DNA of 44,980 nucleotides from Collybiopsis luxurians FD-317 M1 (GCA_000827265.1 KN834757.1:299553-344532); one strand, 5' to 3'; numbered from the stretch's first letter, positions 25,547-36,249 are shown. Numbers and translations are program-made. Notes: generated by a model from the sequence alone, not told the origin.

Positions 25547-26700
25547 TCTTCCTTTCCTAGTCCTATAAAAGCCTGCCTGACTGTTGTCGCATTACCAATC
25601 AGTCCCCAATCATTGGTCTCTGCATCTGATACTGTCTGTCTAATCGCCGCCTGTTTCTTGGAGGGACAGTTTTGTGAGAAGTGTCCTTTCTGCCTGCAGG
25701 TGAAGCACAGCTTTTCTGCTCTGGCCTTGTCTAGATCCATGGGGCATCCTGCTCCTCTGTAAGCTATTCCAGTGCCATCTTGGCAGTCTGTTATGGTGGG
25801 GGCTGGTGTCAGTTTTGATGCACTTGTCCTAGGGGTTTTCCTGTTCCCCCAGAAGTTCCAAGGTTGCACCTTCTTCTGCTCCTGGTGCCTGTGCCACATT
25901 TCATCAATTGAGATAATGGTGTCTTTATACACCTGGTATTTGTCAATATGCATTTCCTGTGATCCATAGATCTGGTCAATGGCCTTTGCATTGGCTGCTT
26001 TTTCAATCAGCCTGATGACATAGGTGTCATCCTTCTTGTACTTTGCTTCATACAGGAGCATCTCAAACTTCTTGAAAAAGTCCTCAGCTATGTCTGATCC
26101 TTGGTGGATTGTTTTGAGTTTCTCTCAGGCTAGCAGGGCCCTGTCCTTATCAAGAAAGGCCTTATTGAGATCTTGTTTGAACATGGCCCAGCTGACCTGC
26201 CAGGCATCATTCATATTGTCAAAGTGCTCTTTGAAGTAGTTCTGAACCCAGTCCTGAACATTTGGTCCTCTCATATAGGACAGTGCAATGTCAATCTTCT
26301 TGCTGTCTCTGCTGATTCTATTTTTCAGATTGCAGATAAAGAAGAAAAGCTGTCATTGCCACTCCTTGTATTGCTTCTTGTTCCCATTGAACTCTGACAA
26401 CTCTTTTATGGGTCTTTGGCCAGTGTTCAATGTCTGGACAGGAGTGGCAGCTGCTCATAAGGTGCTTGGTGTACTTCCAGGCATGGTGAGTGCAAAGGAG
26501 GAGGGAATAGTGGTGGGGATTTGTGTTGTGTTGTGTGGTGGCAGAGAGTCGGGAGGAGGTGATGATGGCGGGGGGGAAATGTATGGAGAGATTGGTCTGT
26601 AGCAGGTGGACTTGTAGGTTTTATTGATGGATTGGTTGAACCGGTTTGGGCAGGGTTGTAAATTACAGGTGTCCCAGGTCCAGTTCTTATCATTCCAATG
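25543..26700 (-). pseudogene. Chromovirus A gag with CCHC zinc knuckle
   Basis: Minus-strand translation gives a Pro-rich N-terminal part, capsid-like sequence (FFKKFEMLLYEAKYKKDD, YVIRLIEKAANAKAID) and a canonical zinc knuckle CFTCRQKGHFSQNCP near 25670, followed by sequence leading to the protease. Frames shift between 26060 and 26440. The stretch 26700-27267 upstream is a non-coding leader in which I could not identify a clear primer-binding site. Confidence 0.82.
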
Positions 26701-27267
26701 GGAGTCTACCTGAAGGTGTATGTCATTTGTGTGTACAAGGTCAAGGCAAGTGGGGTCTGAGGTGGGAGGGGTTTTAGGTCTGAGGACTTGGTTTACCCAT
26801 TCAAGGAAGGTCTCAAGACTTGCTGGGCTTGAAATTATTGTAGGTGTTCCCTTTTAGAGTCTGGGTCTGACTGTTGTTACTGTGCTCCTGGTGTTTGCTG
26901 AGTGAAACACATCACCCCTAGCTCAGATTGGGCCTCATTCCATGTTGCAATGATTCTTCTCCTAGGATTGGAATCAATGCTTCAAGCTATCACTGCACAG
27001 CATGTTGGTCTCAACATTATATATCCTTTTTAAGCAGTTATGCTACTACAAGGTGAAGCAAGTGGTGCTATCACTCTGTCAACTGGACACAGGTATTGAT
27101 GGGAAGAAGAAAAGAAAATCCAAGAGTGTACTGTCCTTCCCTCAAGGGTGGTATAGAGAAAGTGTATGTATGAAAGGTTAGGTGCTTACATGGTACCAGA
27201 CAGGTAGAATGTATGGGTGTATGAGCTTCTAGTGACAAGTGACAAAAAGGAGTAAGCTTCGATCTTC

Positions 27268-27768
27268 TGCCAGTGACCATACTTCAACTACTGAGATATA
27301 GCAGCAAAGGCCCTCAATAATACTGTCTCAGTCAGGCATCACATCAAGAATAAGTAAAGAGAATAATATTGAGTAGGAAAGAGTACAGGAGAATAGACAA
27401 GATCAAAGCTAAGGAATACTCTACAAGTGTACACTACTTATACTACTGACTACAGAGCTCTGGAAGGTTACAGAAGGTGGCAGAAGTGTACAGAAGGATG
27501 TAAGTATCTAAGTCATAGGTGATGCAGCTAGTGGGCAGGAGGAATACATATGGTGGTGAATGATTGTAACCTGTGGTATGTAGTGTGTAAGTGAAACAGT
27601 TTGATAAGTGGAAAAGGAGAGAAGGAAAAATAGATAGGAGAGGCACTACACTCAAGTACTATCATTGTATAGTGCCTCCTTGGATTATATAAGCTCTGGG
27701 AATTTGGCAACTATGTAAGTTATATAAGCAGAAATAAGATAAGATGAGAAAAATGATGCTTTGTAACA
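27268..27768 (-). repeat. Chromovirus A 5' LTR
   Basis: This 501-bp LTR starts TGCCAG and ends TGTAACA on the plus strand, followed by the TTGCT duplication. It is the undisturbed reference for the left LTR. Confidence 0.92.
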
Positions 27769-27773
27769 TTGCT

Positions 27774-28722
27774 ACACCACTGTCTGAGCAGCTGAATCTC
27801 ATAGTCAGAGTATCCCACAGTGGCAGCAGAAGAGGCTGTGCTGCAATAAAAGCTATGGCCAGCAAAATGTGTGATATCAAGTCCTACTGAAGCAATGCAC
27901 TGCTTCAGGATAGAAATGAAGGCTGAACAACAAAGGGGAGAGCCAACAGCGTCCACAAAAAGCAGTGCTTTCACTGGAAGAGGGTGGACTGGGAACAAAT
28001 TCTTGAGTGCAGAAACAGGACATGTGCTCAAGTGTGGAACTGCAGCCAAGACCACTGTGACACTGCAATGGAAAGGGTCAGTCTTTGAAGTGGGAAGGGA
28101 AATCCTAATGTGAGTGGGTGTATTGAAAGATGGGAGGAACTGAATGGAATCCCGAGTAAGGTGAGCAGATGGGTCAAATGACTTGCAATCACCTAGAGTG
28201 AATTTGCCTGTCTGGAAAAGAGTCAACCAAGCTGTCTTAGTGGCTGCATAAAAAAGTGTCTGGAATAGAATGAAGATTGCCTGCCAGAGGAGCAGTGATA
28301 ATGGCACAGAGAATGTCCAATGTAATGGGAAGCTTGAGATTCCTCCCTCTATTGTTGTAGTACTGTTTGATGCCACAGATGAGACATTGAAGTGTTGGTG
28401 CCTTGCAGGCATGAAAGAAAAGATTGGTGTCAACATGAAGGGAACAAATGCTTGAGAGATACAACTTGATGGTTTTTGGCTGCAGTGCCTTCATGCCAAG
28501 CAAAGCAATCCATTCCTTAAGTGCAGAAACTGGGGCTGGAAGGTACTGGCCAGGGGACTCAAGGAGCTCAGAATGGAGCCAAACAAAATTGATATAGGAT
28601 TTCTGGCTGGTGGTATAAGACTTGTGAGTGCTGGCTGCAAGACCATGCCAGAGGAAGAAGGCAACTTGAGGAGAGTTGTCAGGGTGTGTTTGATACCAAT
28701 GAGCTGGGATTGAGGTGAGCAC
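27774..28722 (-). pseudogene. DIRS tyrosine recombinase, N-terminal and core piece
   Basis: On the minus strand the frame has WHGLAASTHKSYTTSQKSY and LQPKTIKLYLSSICSLHVD (core-binding domain), then the catalytic domain (LTLFQTGKFTLGD, THFAGHSFYC, YSDYEIQLLRQWCS). Tyrosine recombinases replace the DDE integrase in DIRS retrotransposons. The conserved Arg in the LFRTGE-type box is Gln here, the Arg of HxxR is Tyr and the next Arg is Cys, so the site is destroyed. The catalytic Tyr lies across chromovirus A at about 14170. A TGA separates the two open pieces near 28490. Confidence 0.85.
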
Positions 28723-30200
28723 AGCTTGGGATTGAGGTGAGGAGTGAGATGGGACAACTGGCTGTACTGAAAATGAGATGCTGCATCAGCAAGGGCAAAA
28801 GGAAAACTTGAGGCTAGCAGCCAGCATGAAGACAAGGCAGATAACCGGCATAGTGTGTGGGGAACAACACATTCCCAAAGACAGCCATTTAACAACAACT
28901 TGATTGTCACAGTGAAAGATAACCTGATGGCAGGACCATTCATCCCCCCAGTGCAAAATAGCTTGAAGAATTGCATAAAGCTCTTTGAACTGAATATCAC
29001 AATCCTGAACTCAGTGCACAACCTGAGTAGCAAACCACTGATGATCCAAAATGCCTGAGAGGCCCTTGCATCCACTAGTGTCAGTGTATAGATCAATTGT
29101 AGGCTGCAATGGCATAAGCAGCCTAACACCATTCCAGCACTGGCTGAAAATGGCCCACCAGGCAATGTCTGATTTGACACTGGAAGGAATATGAAGATGC
29201 ATAAAGGGGTTTGAAAACTTTGCCTAGAAATCAAAGATTCATTGCAAGCAGGGGCAAGACCATGGTATGACTTGACAACAAAACTGTAAGAACACAGATA
29301 ATTCTTGAACTTCTGTGAGTAAACAAACCTGTCTGAGCTCTGAGAAAGAGAAAAGCTCTTGAAGGAAGCTGAGTTTATCAGGAGAAAGCCTGGCTTCCAT
29401 TTGGATAGAATCTAAAATAAGGCCTAAAAATTCAATAGATGAAGATGGCCATACTGTTTTTGACTGCTGGAAATTGAGACCCAAGGCACACCCTAGGGCC
29501 ATAACCCATTTGACCATGGCATTAGCCAGAGCAACTGGAGTCTGGGGAGAAAAAGTGAGCAAGAAATCATCCAGATAATGATAGAGTGCAGCAGGAATGT
29601 GACGCTGAATGATCCAGTGGAGAGCCTTGGCAAAAAGGTTGAAGATGTATGGAGCAGTCCACAGCCCAAATGTAAGTACCAATGAATAATAGAAAAGGCC
29701 TTCCCAATGCAAGCCTAAGAGTTTGTAATCCTGAAACTGAACAGGGATATGCTGAAAGGCATCCTTGAGGTTAAGCTTTGCCATGTGAGACCCAAAACCA
29801 GAGTAAACAAGATCTTCAACAGTCTTTTCAAACTGATCATACCAAATGTAAGCTTTATTGTCAGCGATACCATCATTCACAGAAGTGCCATCCAATGGCC
29901 AAGAGAGGTGGTGAATAATGCATAGTTTAGCAGGGTTGCACTTGCAACTGACAATGCCAATTGGCAATGACCAGAAATGAGGAAAAGGTGGTTGATGAAA
30001 GGGATCCACTAAATGACCTTGATCCACCATAGACTGAAGAGAGACTTCAGGTTGCAACATTCTTGTGAGAAATTGGGACCCACATATCCAATATTGGCAC
30101 CAAATTCTACTATGTGAAGTAAAGTTAAGACAAAGGTATGATCAGGGTAATTGTTAAGGTAAGATTTCCAGGCACATCTGGAAAAATACTCTAAAGCCCT
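28723..30200 (-). pseudogene. DIRS reverse transcriptase and RNase H
   Basis: Starting near 30200 on the minus strand I read YPDHTFVLTLLHIVEFGANI, then the RT body in one open frame from 30060: PIGIVSCKCNPAKLCIIHHL, VEDLVYSGFGSHMAKLNLKD, the intact active site LYHYLDDFLL, and EFLGLILDS. The RNase H follows in other frames (IDLYTDTSGCKGLSGILDHQ near 29090 and HCDNQVVVKWL near 28900). Order and style (RT without upstream protease, then RNase H, then recombinase) match fungal DIRS elements. Several frame shifts and stops separate the RNase H pieces. Confidence 0.82.
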
Positions 30201-30220
30201 GGCATCTGTAAACTAACTTG

Positions 30221-31099
30221 AAGAAGCTTGAGGGTGTCTAGAGTGCCTGGGTGGGCTGGGTATCCTAGGGGCACTGAGGGTGCTAAGGGACATCCCCCCA
30301 ATCCTTTGGAAACCCAGTTTTCTCAGGGTAGCCTGAATTTCACTGTGCTTCCCTGGAGAGCCCTGGGTATCTCTGAGGCATCCTGAGGGCCTCACAATAT
30401 GAACACAAAATAATAATATTCTTTGGTCTCTTCTTATACTCACTCTACTTCTTGTTGTATTGTAGGTATTACTCTTATCTTAATCTCTTATACTGTAGTA
30501 GTTTTAGTACTATATTCTGGATATTATATATTGTATTATAGTGAATGTGAATTCTTGTTAGTTATTACACCTTACAATACATTATATTATACTATAATAT
30601 AGTAGTATAAGCTTGTATTAAGTCAACATACTCAAGTACAGTATACTAGTATAGTATAAGACCTATAAACATGTATATAGTGTTTATACAATGAGTTATA
30701 ATAATAATGAACATGTTTTGACCATGAAAAAATTTTTTTGATTGTAGACAGTTCACGGTGAGCACATCATGTGATTTATTTTGAAGCTCAAATCTGCAAG
30801 AATTTGCAGCCAAATAAGAGTTTTTATTGTGGAATTATCCAAGACTAATACATAACTATATATTTAAAATATAATTTTGTATTATATGTATTATTTGAAA
30901 TACCTCTATCTCAGGAATCCCCAGGAAGCCCCAGGAAGCCCCAGGAAGCCCTCAGGGACTTCTGAGGATACCTCAAATATCTCCCAGGGAGCCTAGGAAT
31001 TGGCTCAAAACCTGGGAATCCCAGGTAACCTGAGCAACCTAGAATGCCTGAGGGCTCCTAGGAATTGGCCAATATCCTGGGAGTCCTCAGGCTTCCAGT
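30221..31099. mobile_element. 879-bp non-autonomous insertion between DIRS gag and RT
   Basis: The two ends are imperfect inverted repeats (aagaagcttgaggg inward from the left; actggaagcctgagg as the reverse complement of the right). They are flanked by identical ACTTG pentamers (30216-30220 and 31100-31104). Both 200-bp arms are rich in cctgagg, cccagg and ctagg words in opposite orientation, and the centre (30440-30900) is very AT-rich with no coding potential. The right arm contains a short tandem gccccaggaa array. I cannot assign a superfamily. Confidence 0.55.
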
Positions 31100-31104
31100 A
31101 CTTG

Positions 31105-32338
31105 CCTAAGCTTTAAGTACTTTTTCAGATGCAGGGAGGCTGAGGAAAGAAGGAATGGGATATGAAGGCTCAGAAGTTGGTAAAGAGTTACAACAAGGAG
31201 CAGTGTTGGGGCAAAGAGGAGGGAGAAAGGAGGGAGTGAAGAATGCAGTAGAAAGCAAAGGGGAAGTATCAGTTGAAACAGGAGAAACTGAGACTGGAGA
31301 AATGACAATGCGCTCCTGGCCTGAGCAAGCAGCAAAGTAACTATGAGAACAGCACCAACACTGACTCACTCTGCCAAGGCATTATGTTGCCTTCTTTGGA
31401 CATGCCTTGTCAGTATGCTCCTTAGACCTGCATGCAGCACACTAGTGTAAGTGACAGCAGGGAAAGGCAGTGCAGGTGCCCAAGTTATATGCAAAGCATA
31501 CCTGCTGCTCAATTGGAGGCCTCTTGGTTTTGAAAGTGGATGAGGAAGAAGTAGGAGCCAAAGAGAAAGAGCATTTAGCTCACTCATAACCTGTGAGATA
31601 AACTGAGATGAGGTTAGAGTCAGGATTGTGCCACCCATGATAAATCCCTTAGGCCATTTCTCGGCAGTGAGTACCATGGAAAGCCATGTGGTATTGCAAT
31701 CACTTGTAATGTGAATTGAGGTTGTGAAGGTGGTTGATGTAGGAAACAACAGCAGTAGACAAAAGAGTTATGATGTCAGCCCTGCCACTGGATCCAGTGA
31801 AGTGGAGGAGGATCTCAAAGTAAAGGGTAAGGGGAGTGATAATTGCTGAGAGCAAAGGATAATCCTTGGATAATGAGGACTGAGAGACAAACAATGTAAG
31901 AGAGGCATTGTCTTTGGCCTTCTCTCACAATCTGGAATCTAATTTCTGAATATCAATGGGGCAGAGCTCATGTCATGCAATGTCCAGAAGTGTGCTAGCC
32001 TCAATTAAGGGAAACTTGTTGAAGAGAGACTTACTCAGTGGTAAAGAACCAACTGTAAAAGGAGGAAGGGTAGGCAACAATGCTGCCACTGCAGCAGGTG
32101 CAGATTCAGGCAGCAGTGAAGGTGGGTGAGGGTTGGATTGAATAGCCACAAGCAATAAATTATAAAGCTGGTCACTGGAAAGGGAGGCAAGTACTGGAGG
32201 AGGCAGAACTGGAGAGGGAGATTCATTGGAACTGGGACTTGCAGCACCACTGTTAGATGAATTGCTCATAATTTCTTCAGATAGAGGCGGAATAGCATAG
32301 AGAACAGTTTCAAATTGACAGAGAACATTGATGGGCAT
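31105..32338 (-). pseudogene. DIRS gag-like protein
   Basis: A minus-strand frame from about 32338 encodes a Pro/Ser/Leu-rich protein with SSDQLYNLLLVAIQSNP, FPLIEASTLLDIA, a TGA, then HELCPIDIQKLDSRLREKAKDN. Further frames hold TAEKWPKGFIMGGTILTLTS and MSELNALSLWLLLLPHP. Position upstream of RT and composition fit a DIRS gag; similarity was judged by eye only. Frame shifts occur near 31750 and 31370. Confidence 0.6.
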
Positions 32339-33701
32339 AGAGCTAGCAGAGATGAAGTGACTGTTCTTCTTCCAAAGGATGCAACCTGTGGGCTGAACAA
32401 TATGAGAGTAGCTAGAGGTTGCCCATGAAGAATCTATGATGAAACTGCAAAGAAAAACCTCAAAAGAGGCTATGAAACTATGAGTGAGATATGAAGAAAG
32501 AACAAGATGAAAGACTGCAGTGCAATACTAGCAGGCTTTATACATCTCAGAGAACAAGAGAAAGGCCACATCTATAGTAGCAAAAAATCTACAGGAAGGC
32601 AACTACAATTGAAGGTGGCAAACTCTTTTATAGACAGAGGTGGAAGGAAGAAGGAGACAAACTGTCACTAAGCAATGCACATGCACTCAACCACATAGAC
32701 CTTGGTCAAAGTTCTTTTGACCAGAACACCTTTTCAACAATCTGACTCTCACTAGTACCATCAATGTTCCTCCAGCTGCTCTTTCTAAACCTAATCCCAC
32801 TTTGGCTGGTTCTCTAGCTGTGTCCACATCTTCCAACTCTGTGCCAGCATCTGCTGTCAGCTTGTCCTCTAGCAAGCAGGTGAAGCAGAAGTCTTCCAAA
32901 GCACCCAAACTTTGATTTGGTACCCAGAAGAATGGAAAGTATGGGTTTTGTGACACTCTCTTGGCTAATATCTAATCAGTTTTCATAGAAACTTTGCAAA
33001 AACTCTAGGGACAAATGACCCTGAGGAGGCCTGTGGCCTTGTTGCAACAGAGGAGGACTTCAAGAAATATTGGACTAATTTACCAAAAGATATGCAAAAG
33101 GTATTACCTTCTCTTTTCAAATCTTCAGCTGCCATTCTGATGTTCAACAGGATTTTGGCAAGAGGTCCAAAGTTGAGTTGAATGCAGCGACACAACCAGC
33201 ACCTGGGGTAATAATCTCTTTCATTCTTTGATCTTAAGATTAAGGTTCTGATCCATCCATTCCAGGATTCTGAAGCAGTTGTCAGCACTTCAGGTACAGT
33301 GCAACATGGAAATGGGGGAAATGCATGAAGTAAGTGTCAGCTATCTATCTTATCAGTACCAGTGTTGCTAATGAAGCTTAAAAGAGACTATGAATAATTC
33401 ACAGCTAATATGATTTGTATGTGTAGAGGGCATACAAGTACCTAATCAATGTACAGTAAATAAACTAGATTTAACCATATTAGCCCAATGAACCAATGTA
33501 TTTACTGTATAGCAAGAATGAGTGAAAACAAGTAAGAACTGCCAGCCAGAAATCCCTGTAAATACATGGAATATGCTTGCCATTGTTGAGCCAAATTGTT
33601 GAAATCAATTTGGCTCATCTTGGCTTGACTTGGCTAAAAAGTGGTGCATAATTCTGAGCCAGGTCAAGCCATGTCAAGTGAAATTGTGAAATTTGGCAGA
33701 G
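32339..33701. other. Right inner flank of the stack; possible plus-strand remnant
   Basis: Mostly non-coding. On the plus strand 32800-32910 reads AVSTSSNSVPASAVSLSSSK followed by a TGA, and 33005-33100 reads TNDPEEACGLVATEEDFKKY, which look like worn C-terminal coding sequence. They could belong to the same DNA transposon as the plus-strand fragment at 13288, but I cannot show it. Confidence 0.3.
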
Positions 33702-33770
33702 CTGTCAAGCCCTATGTCACTTGGCCCAGCTTGGCCCAGCTTGGCCCAGCTTGTGTCAATTCTCACTGGG
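33702..33770 (-). repeat. Right inverted repeat of the stack
   Basis: It is the reverse complement of 12978-13036 with a short expansion: three tandem ttggcccagc units (33718-33750) where the left end has one. It ends CAATTCTCACTGGG at 33770, directly before GTTCAGG. Confidence 0.75.
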
Positions 33771-33894
33771 GTTCAGGGTTAAGAATATTGAGAATATTGA
33801 AAAAAAAATTCTAAGTTCATATTCACATGCTATGGTAGGTAAGCCTGATATGGTCAAGATAAGACTGATTAGCTTATGTAAAGATTCAGGATAG

Positions 33895-34037
33895 TCCACT
33901 TTGATTAGGACTAATTATAGACACCCATCTGTGCATGCTGCTTGTGTTATTCTTCAATGCCCCAAAATTCTGGCAGTAATCAACAACAATGTCCACTGTG
34001 TGGTCTTTTTTTCTTTCCCAATGTTATTAAGAGACAA
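33895..34037. repeat. Dispersed repeat, copy 2 (left part)
   Basis: Related to 2605-2771 and interrupted by the hAT-like element that follows; the remainder resumes at 34660 (caagcctgcc). Several CG dinucleotides of copy 1 are TG or CA here. Confidence 0.7.
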
Positions 34038-34651
34038 CAGTGTTGCCGCAGTTCAGTTCAGGCCACAAACCTAGTCTTTTTGCTGAACCTTGAACCTGAA
34101 CCTCAGGTCCAGCTCAGAAATTTTCGGACCTCAAACCTCAGGTTCAGGTCTGGGTTTGGACCTGGTTCACCAGGTTCAAACCTCCAGCCAAACAGCAAAT
34201 TTTTCTTTACATTTTTCCAAAAAAAAATCACTCCTTTGTGCAATTTCTTTGATGTATTAGTCAACAATTACTCTAATATATGATCCAAACTGAGTGCAAA
34301 AGGCTCATCATACTATATTTGGGAGGATGACATAATTATCACATGACATAAGGCTCACATCTTGGGTACAATTTGGTCAATTGGAAGAAGCAACTGGTGT
34401 AATTGGGTAAAATATTACCTTGAGATTGCTTCTCCCAACAGAGGGAGCTAAAATTCTATAAAACTCTACAAAATATTGACCTTCCAGTGTCACACAGGAG
34501 CTGGAGGTCCACAGGTTCAGAGACCTGCTGAACCTCAAACTGCACCTGGAGGTCCAGTCCAGGACTTTGCCTGAACCAGACCTGAACCTGAGGTCTGGTT
34601 CAGGTTCAGACCAGGTCCAACAGGTTCACAGACCGAACCACGGCAACACTG
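34038..34651. mobile_element. Non-autonomous hAT-like element (614 bp)
   Basis: It starts CAGTGTTGCCGCAGTTCAG and ends CGGCAACACTG, giving 11-bp perfect terminal inverted repeats that extend imperfectly. It is flanked by the exact 8-bp duplication AGAGACAA (34030-34037 and 34652-34659). An 8-bp duplication with CAGTGTTGCC ends is diagnostic of hAT. Both arms are filled with caggttcaggtc-type words in opposite orientation, so a transcript would fold into a long hairpin. No transposase is encoded. Confidence 0.9.
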
Positions 34652-34659
34652 AGAGACAA

Positions 34660-35439
34660 CAAGCCTGCCATAGGGCTCAGTACCATAAAAAATGCACACC
34701 ATATACTGTGTTCATATTGCCAGCCTGTACTGTATTTTTCATATCCAAACTTGTTTACAGTCCAGGTACTGACCATATACTGTACTATATACAGTCAATA
34801 TGGCTGTGAAGCACAAAAGCAAAGTTTTAAGATATAATCAAGCAAAACTATTGGAGAAGAATTTCAGCATATATTACAAAAGTATAAGATTTACTTCAAC
34901 TATTCAATCCCCTCCGAATAGCTCTACAATGGTGTTCCAAGCTGTACACAACTATTCAGCTCAGGCTCAGCCTGAGTCATGTGATTACTGGAAGCATGCT
35001 AGACATGCAAACTGGAGGAGGGACACAAGATGGGACAGTACTTACAGTCACACAAGTGAACAGGCAAAATATCTTATATATGAGATGCAAGAGTGAGAGG
35101 TGGTGATGGTCAGGAAGAGAGAGGTATATAAGGAACTGGGGAATTAGAATCAGTACAGGTCCTTATATACTCTAAGCCAATGAGATAGTGTGATGTGAAT
35201 GAATAATATATTGTGAATTGGGAAAGCACATAAGTGTGCTTCCACTCTCCCTACCCCATGGAAAAGAGGGAGATTGAGCAAGTTAAAAAAAAGGGGGGCA
35301 AGAGAAAGGTGAACAGGAATAGAAGAGAGGAATACAACTCAACCATTCAAGGGGAGATGTAAGGTAATATCCAATAACCATGCCCAGCTTCCTTGGAGCC
35401 ACACAATAAACAGCAGAAAGAAAAAAATCCAGACCTCAA
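34660..35439. other. Non-coding gap, nothing identified
   Basis: After the resumed dispersed repeat I see no supported gene. The 99-residue open frame at 34800-35096 has no motif I recognise, is not extended by splicing, and lies in decayed sequence. Confidence 0.35.
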
Positions 35440-36118
35440 TCAGATTGGTTTATTTGTCCATTTGAATCAGACCCAATGGTAATTTCCATTCCAGCCATAG
35501 CTTGTCATGAAGCTAGAGAAACTAAATCTGCATAATTGGACAAAATCCCTTGTGCATCCAATACAATTTGGTTATCCAAGGCAATTGCCTGCTGGAGAGT
35601 GTTCGAGGCATTGCTCATGAAATCTGACATCTGCGTGAAGCCACAGAGAATAGATAAGACAAAGTTTTGGTGAAAGACAGGGTGGATTGCATACTGCTGT
35701 TAGAATATCTGAGTATTTTGTGAAGAAGTATGGTTGATGGTTTTGGTTTCCAGCAGTAGTAGTGTAGATAATATCTGGACTTTGAACTAGACCAATCCCC
35801 CACACTACTGGGGATGAGGCAGATGTGATTGTCTCTAAATCCTGACTAAAGGTGAAAATGGGCAAACAACTGAGGAGGCATGATCACAACCTGAGAAAAA
35901 ACTTAAGACCTCAAAAGTTGTACTCATGTATCAATGCCACAGAAATCTGTATCTTGACTATTGGTTAATGTGGCATTGTTAAGGAATGCAGTGCAGATGA
36001 TGGTATTCTGGCCAATTTGATAAGTAACCCTGGTTCCCTGAAATCAGTGTCATTGGATGGAAACAATGCTCAAGTGCCATAACATACTGCATTTGTAACA
36101 TGGTAGATCATGCCATCT

Positions 36119-36249
36119 GTTGGATTGAGATTGAATCCACATCCATTGGACACCAATGGTCAAGTAGCTCAGTAGGTTAGAGCACTGTCCCCAGAAAGTG
36201 GCAGGGGTCTGGGTTCAATTCCCAGCTTGGTCAATCTTTATTATTAACA
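36119..36249 (+). mobile_element. SINE-like insertion carrying a tRNA-like unit
   Basis: A 131-bp insertion sits inside the glutaminase pseudogene, flanked by exact CCATCT duplications (36113-36118 and 36250-36255). Removing it and one duplication restores the family reading AEDG-MIYHV. It consists of a 39-nt leader, a 76-nt tRNA-like cloverleaf and a short AT-rich tail (atctttattattaaca). This is how a small RNA-derived, retroposed element would look. Confidence 0.75.
36158..36233 (+). tRNA. tRNA-like unit (pseudogene or SINE head)
   Basis: A full cloverleaf can be drawn: acceptor GGTCAAG with CTTGGTC, D stem GCTC/GAGC, T arm CTGGG-TTCAATT-CCCAG, discriminator A. The A box (TAGCTCAGTAGG) and B box (GGTTCAATTCC) match the pol III promoter. 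The anticodon arm is abnormal: CTGTC pairs with GGCAG around a 10-nt loop (CCCAGAAAGT), and position 33 is not T in the alternative 7-nt loop. No anticodon can be assigned, so a working tRNA is unlikely. Confidence 0.55.

Larger units (their letters stand above)
14180..27768 (-). mobile_element. Chromovirus A: Ty3/gypsy LTR retrotransposon inserted in a DIRS element
   Basis: Two LTRs (14180-15214 including a solo LTR, and 27268-27768) flank gag, protease, RT, RNase H, integrase and chromodomain sequences, all on the minus strand. The target duplication TTGCT is exact (14175-14179 and 27769-27773). A polypurine tract (agagaggggg, minus strand) lies next to the 3' LTR at 15215-15232. The internal region is split by element B between 17292 and 23641. 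Coding is broken by many TGA codons, so the element is dead. Confidence 0.92.
12978..33770. mobile_element. Composite mobile-element stack bounded by inverted repeats
   Basis: Inverted repeats of about 60 bp (12978-13036 and 33702-33770) bracket the interval. Inside lie a plus-strand Cys-motif frame at the left end, a minus-strand DIRS-type element, chromovirus A inserted in the DIRS recombinase, chromovirus B inserted in A, a solo B LTR in A, and an 879-bp element between DIRS gag and RT. I cannot tell whether the inverted repeats are the ends of the DIRS element or of an older DNA transposon in which the DIRS landed. DIRS elements normally make no target duplication, which favours the DNA-transposon reading if the GTTCAGG flanks are real. 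Confidence 0.6.

Noticed and set aside
30910..30955. Tandem gccccaggaa array as a CRISPR-like or regulatory repeat
   Set aside because: Only about three short direct copies without spacers, inside the arm of a non-autonomous element. This is a eukaryotic genome.
34800..35096. 99-codon open frame as a new gene
   Set aside because: It begins at an arbitrary ATG in decayed repeat-rich DNA, with no domain, no introns and low-complexity neighbours.
36158..36233. Functional tRNA gene
   Set aside because: The cloverleaf is good except for a 10-nt anticodon loop and no T at position 33, and it sits in a proven 131-bp insertion with a target duplication.
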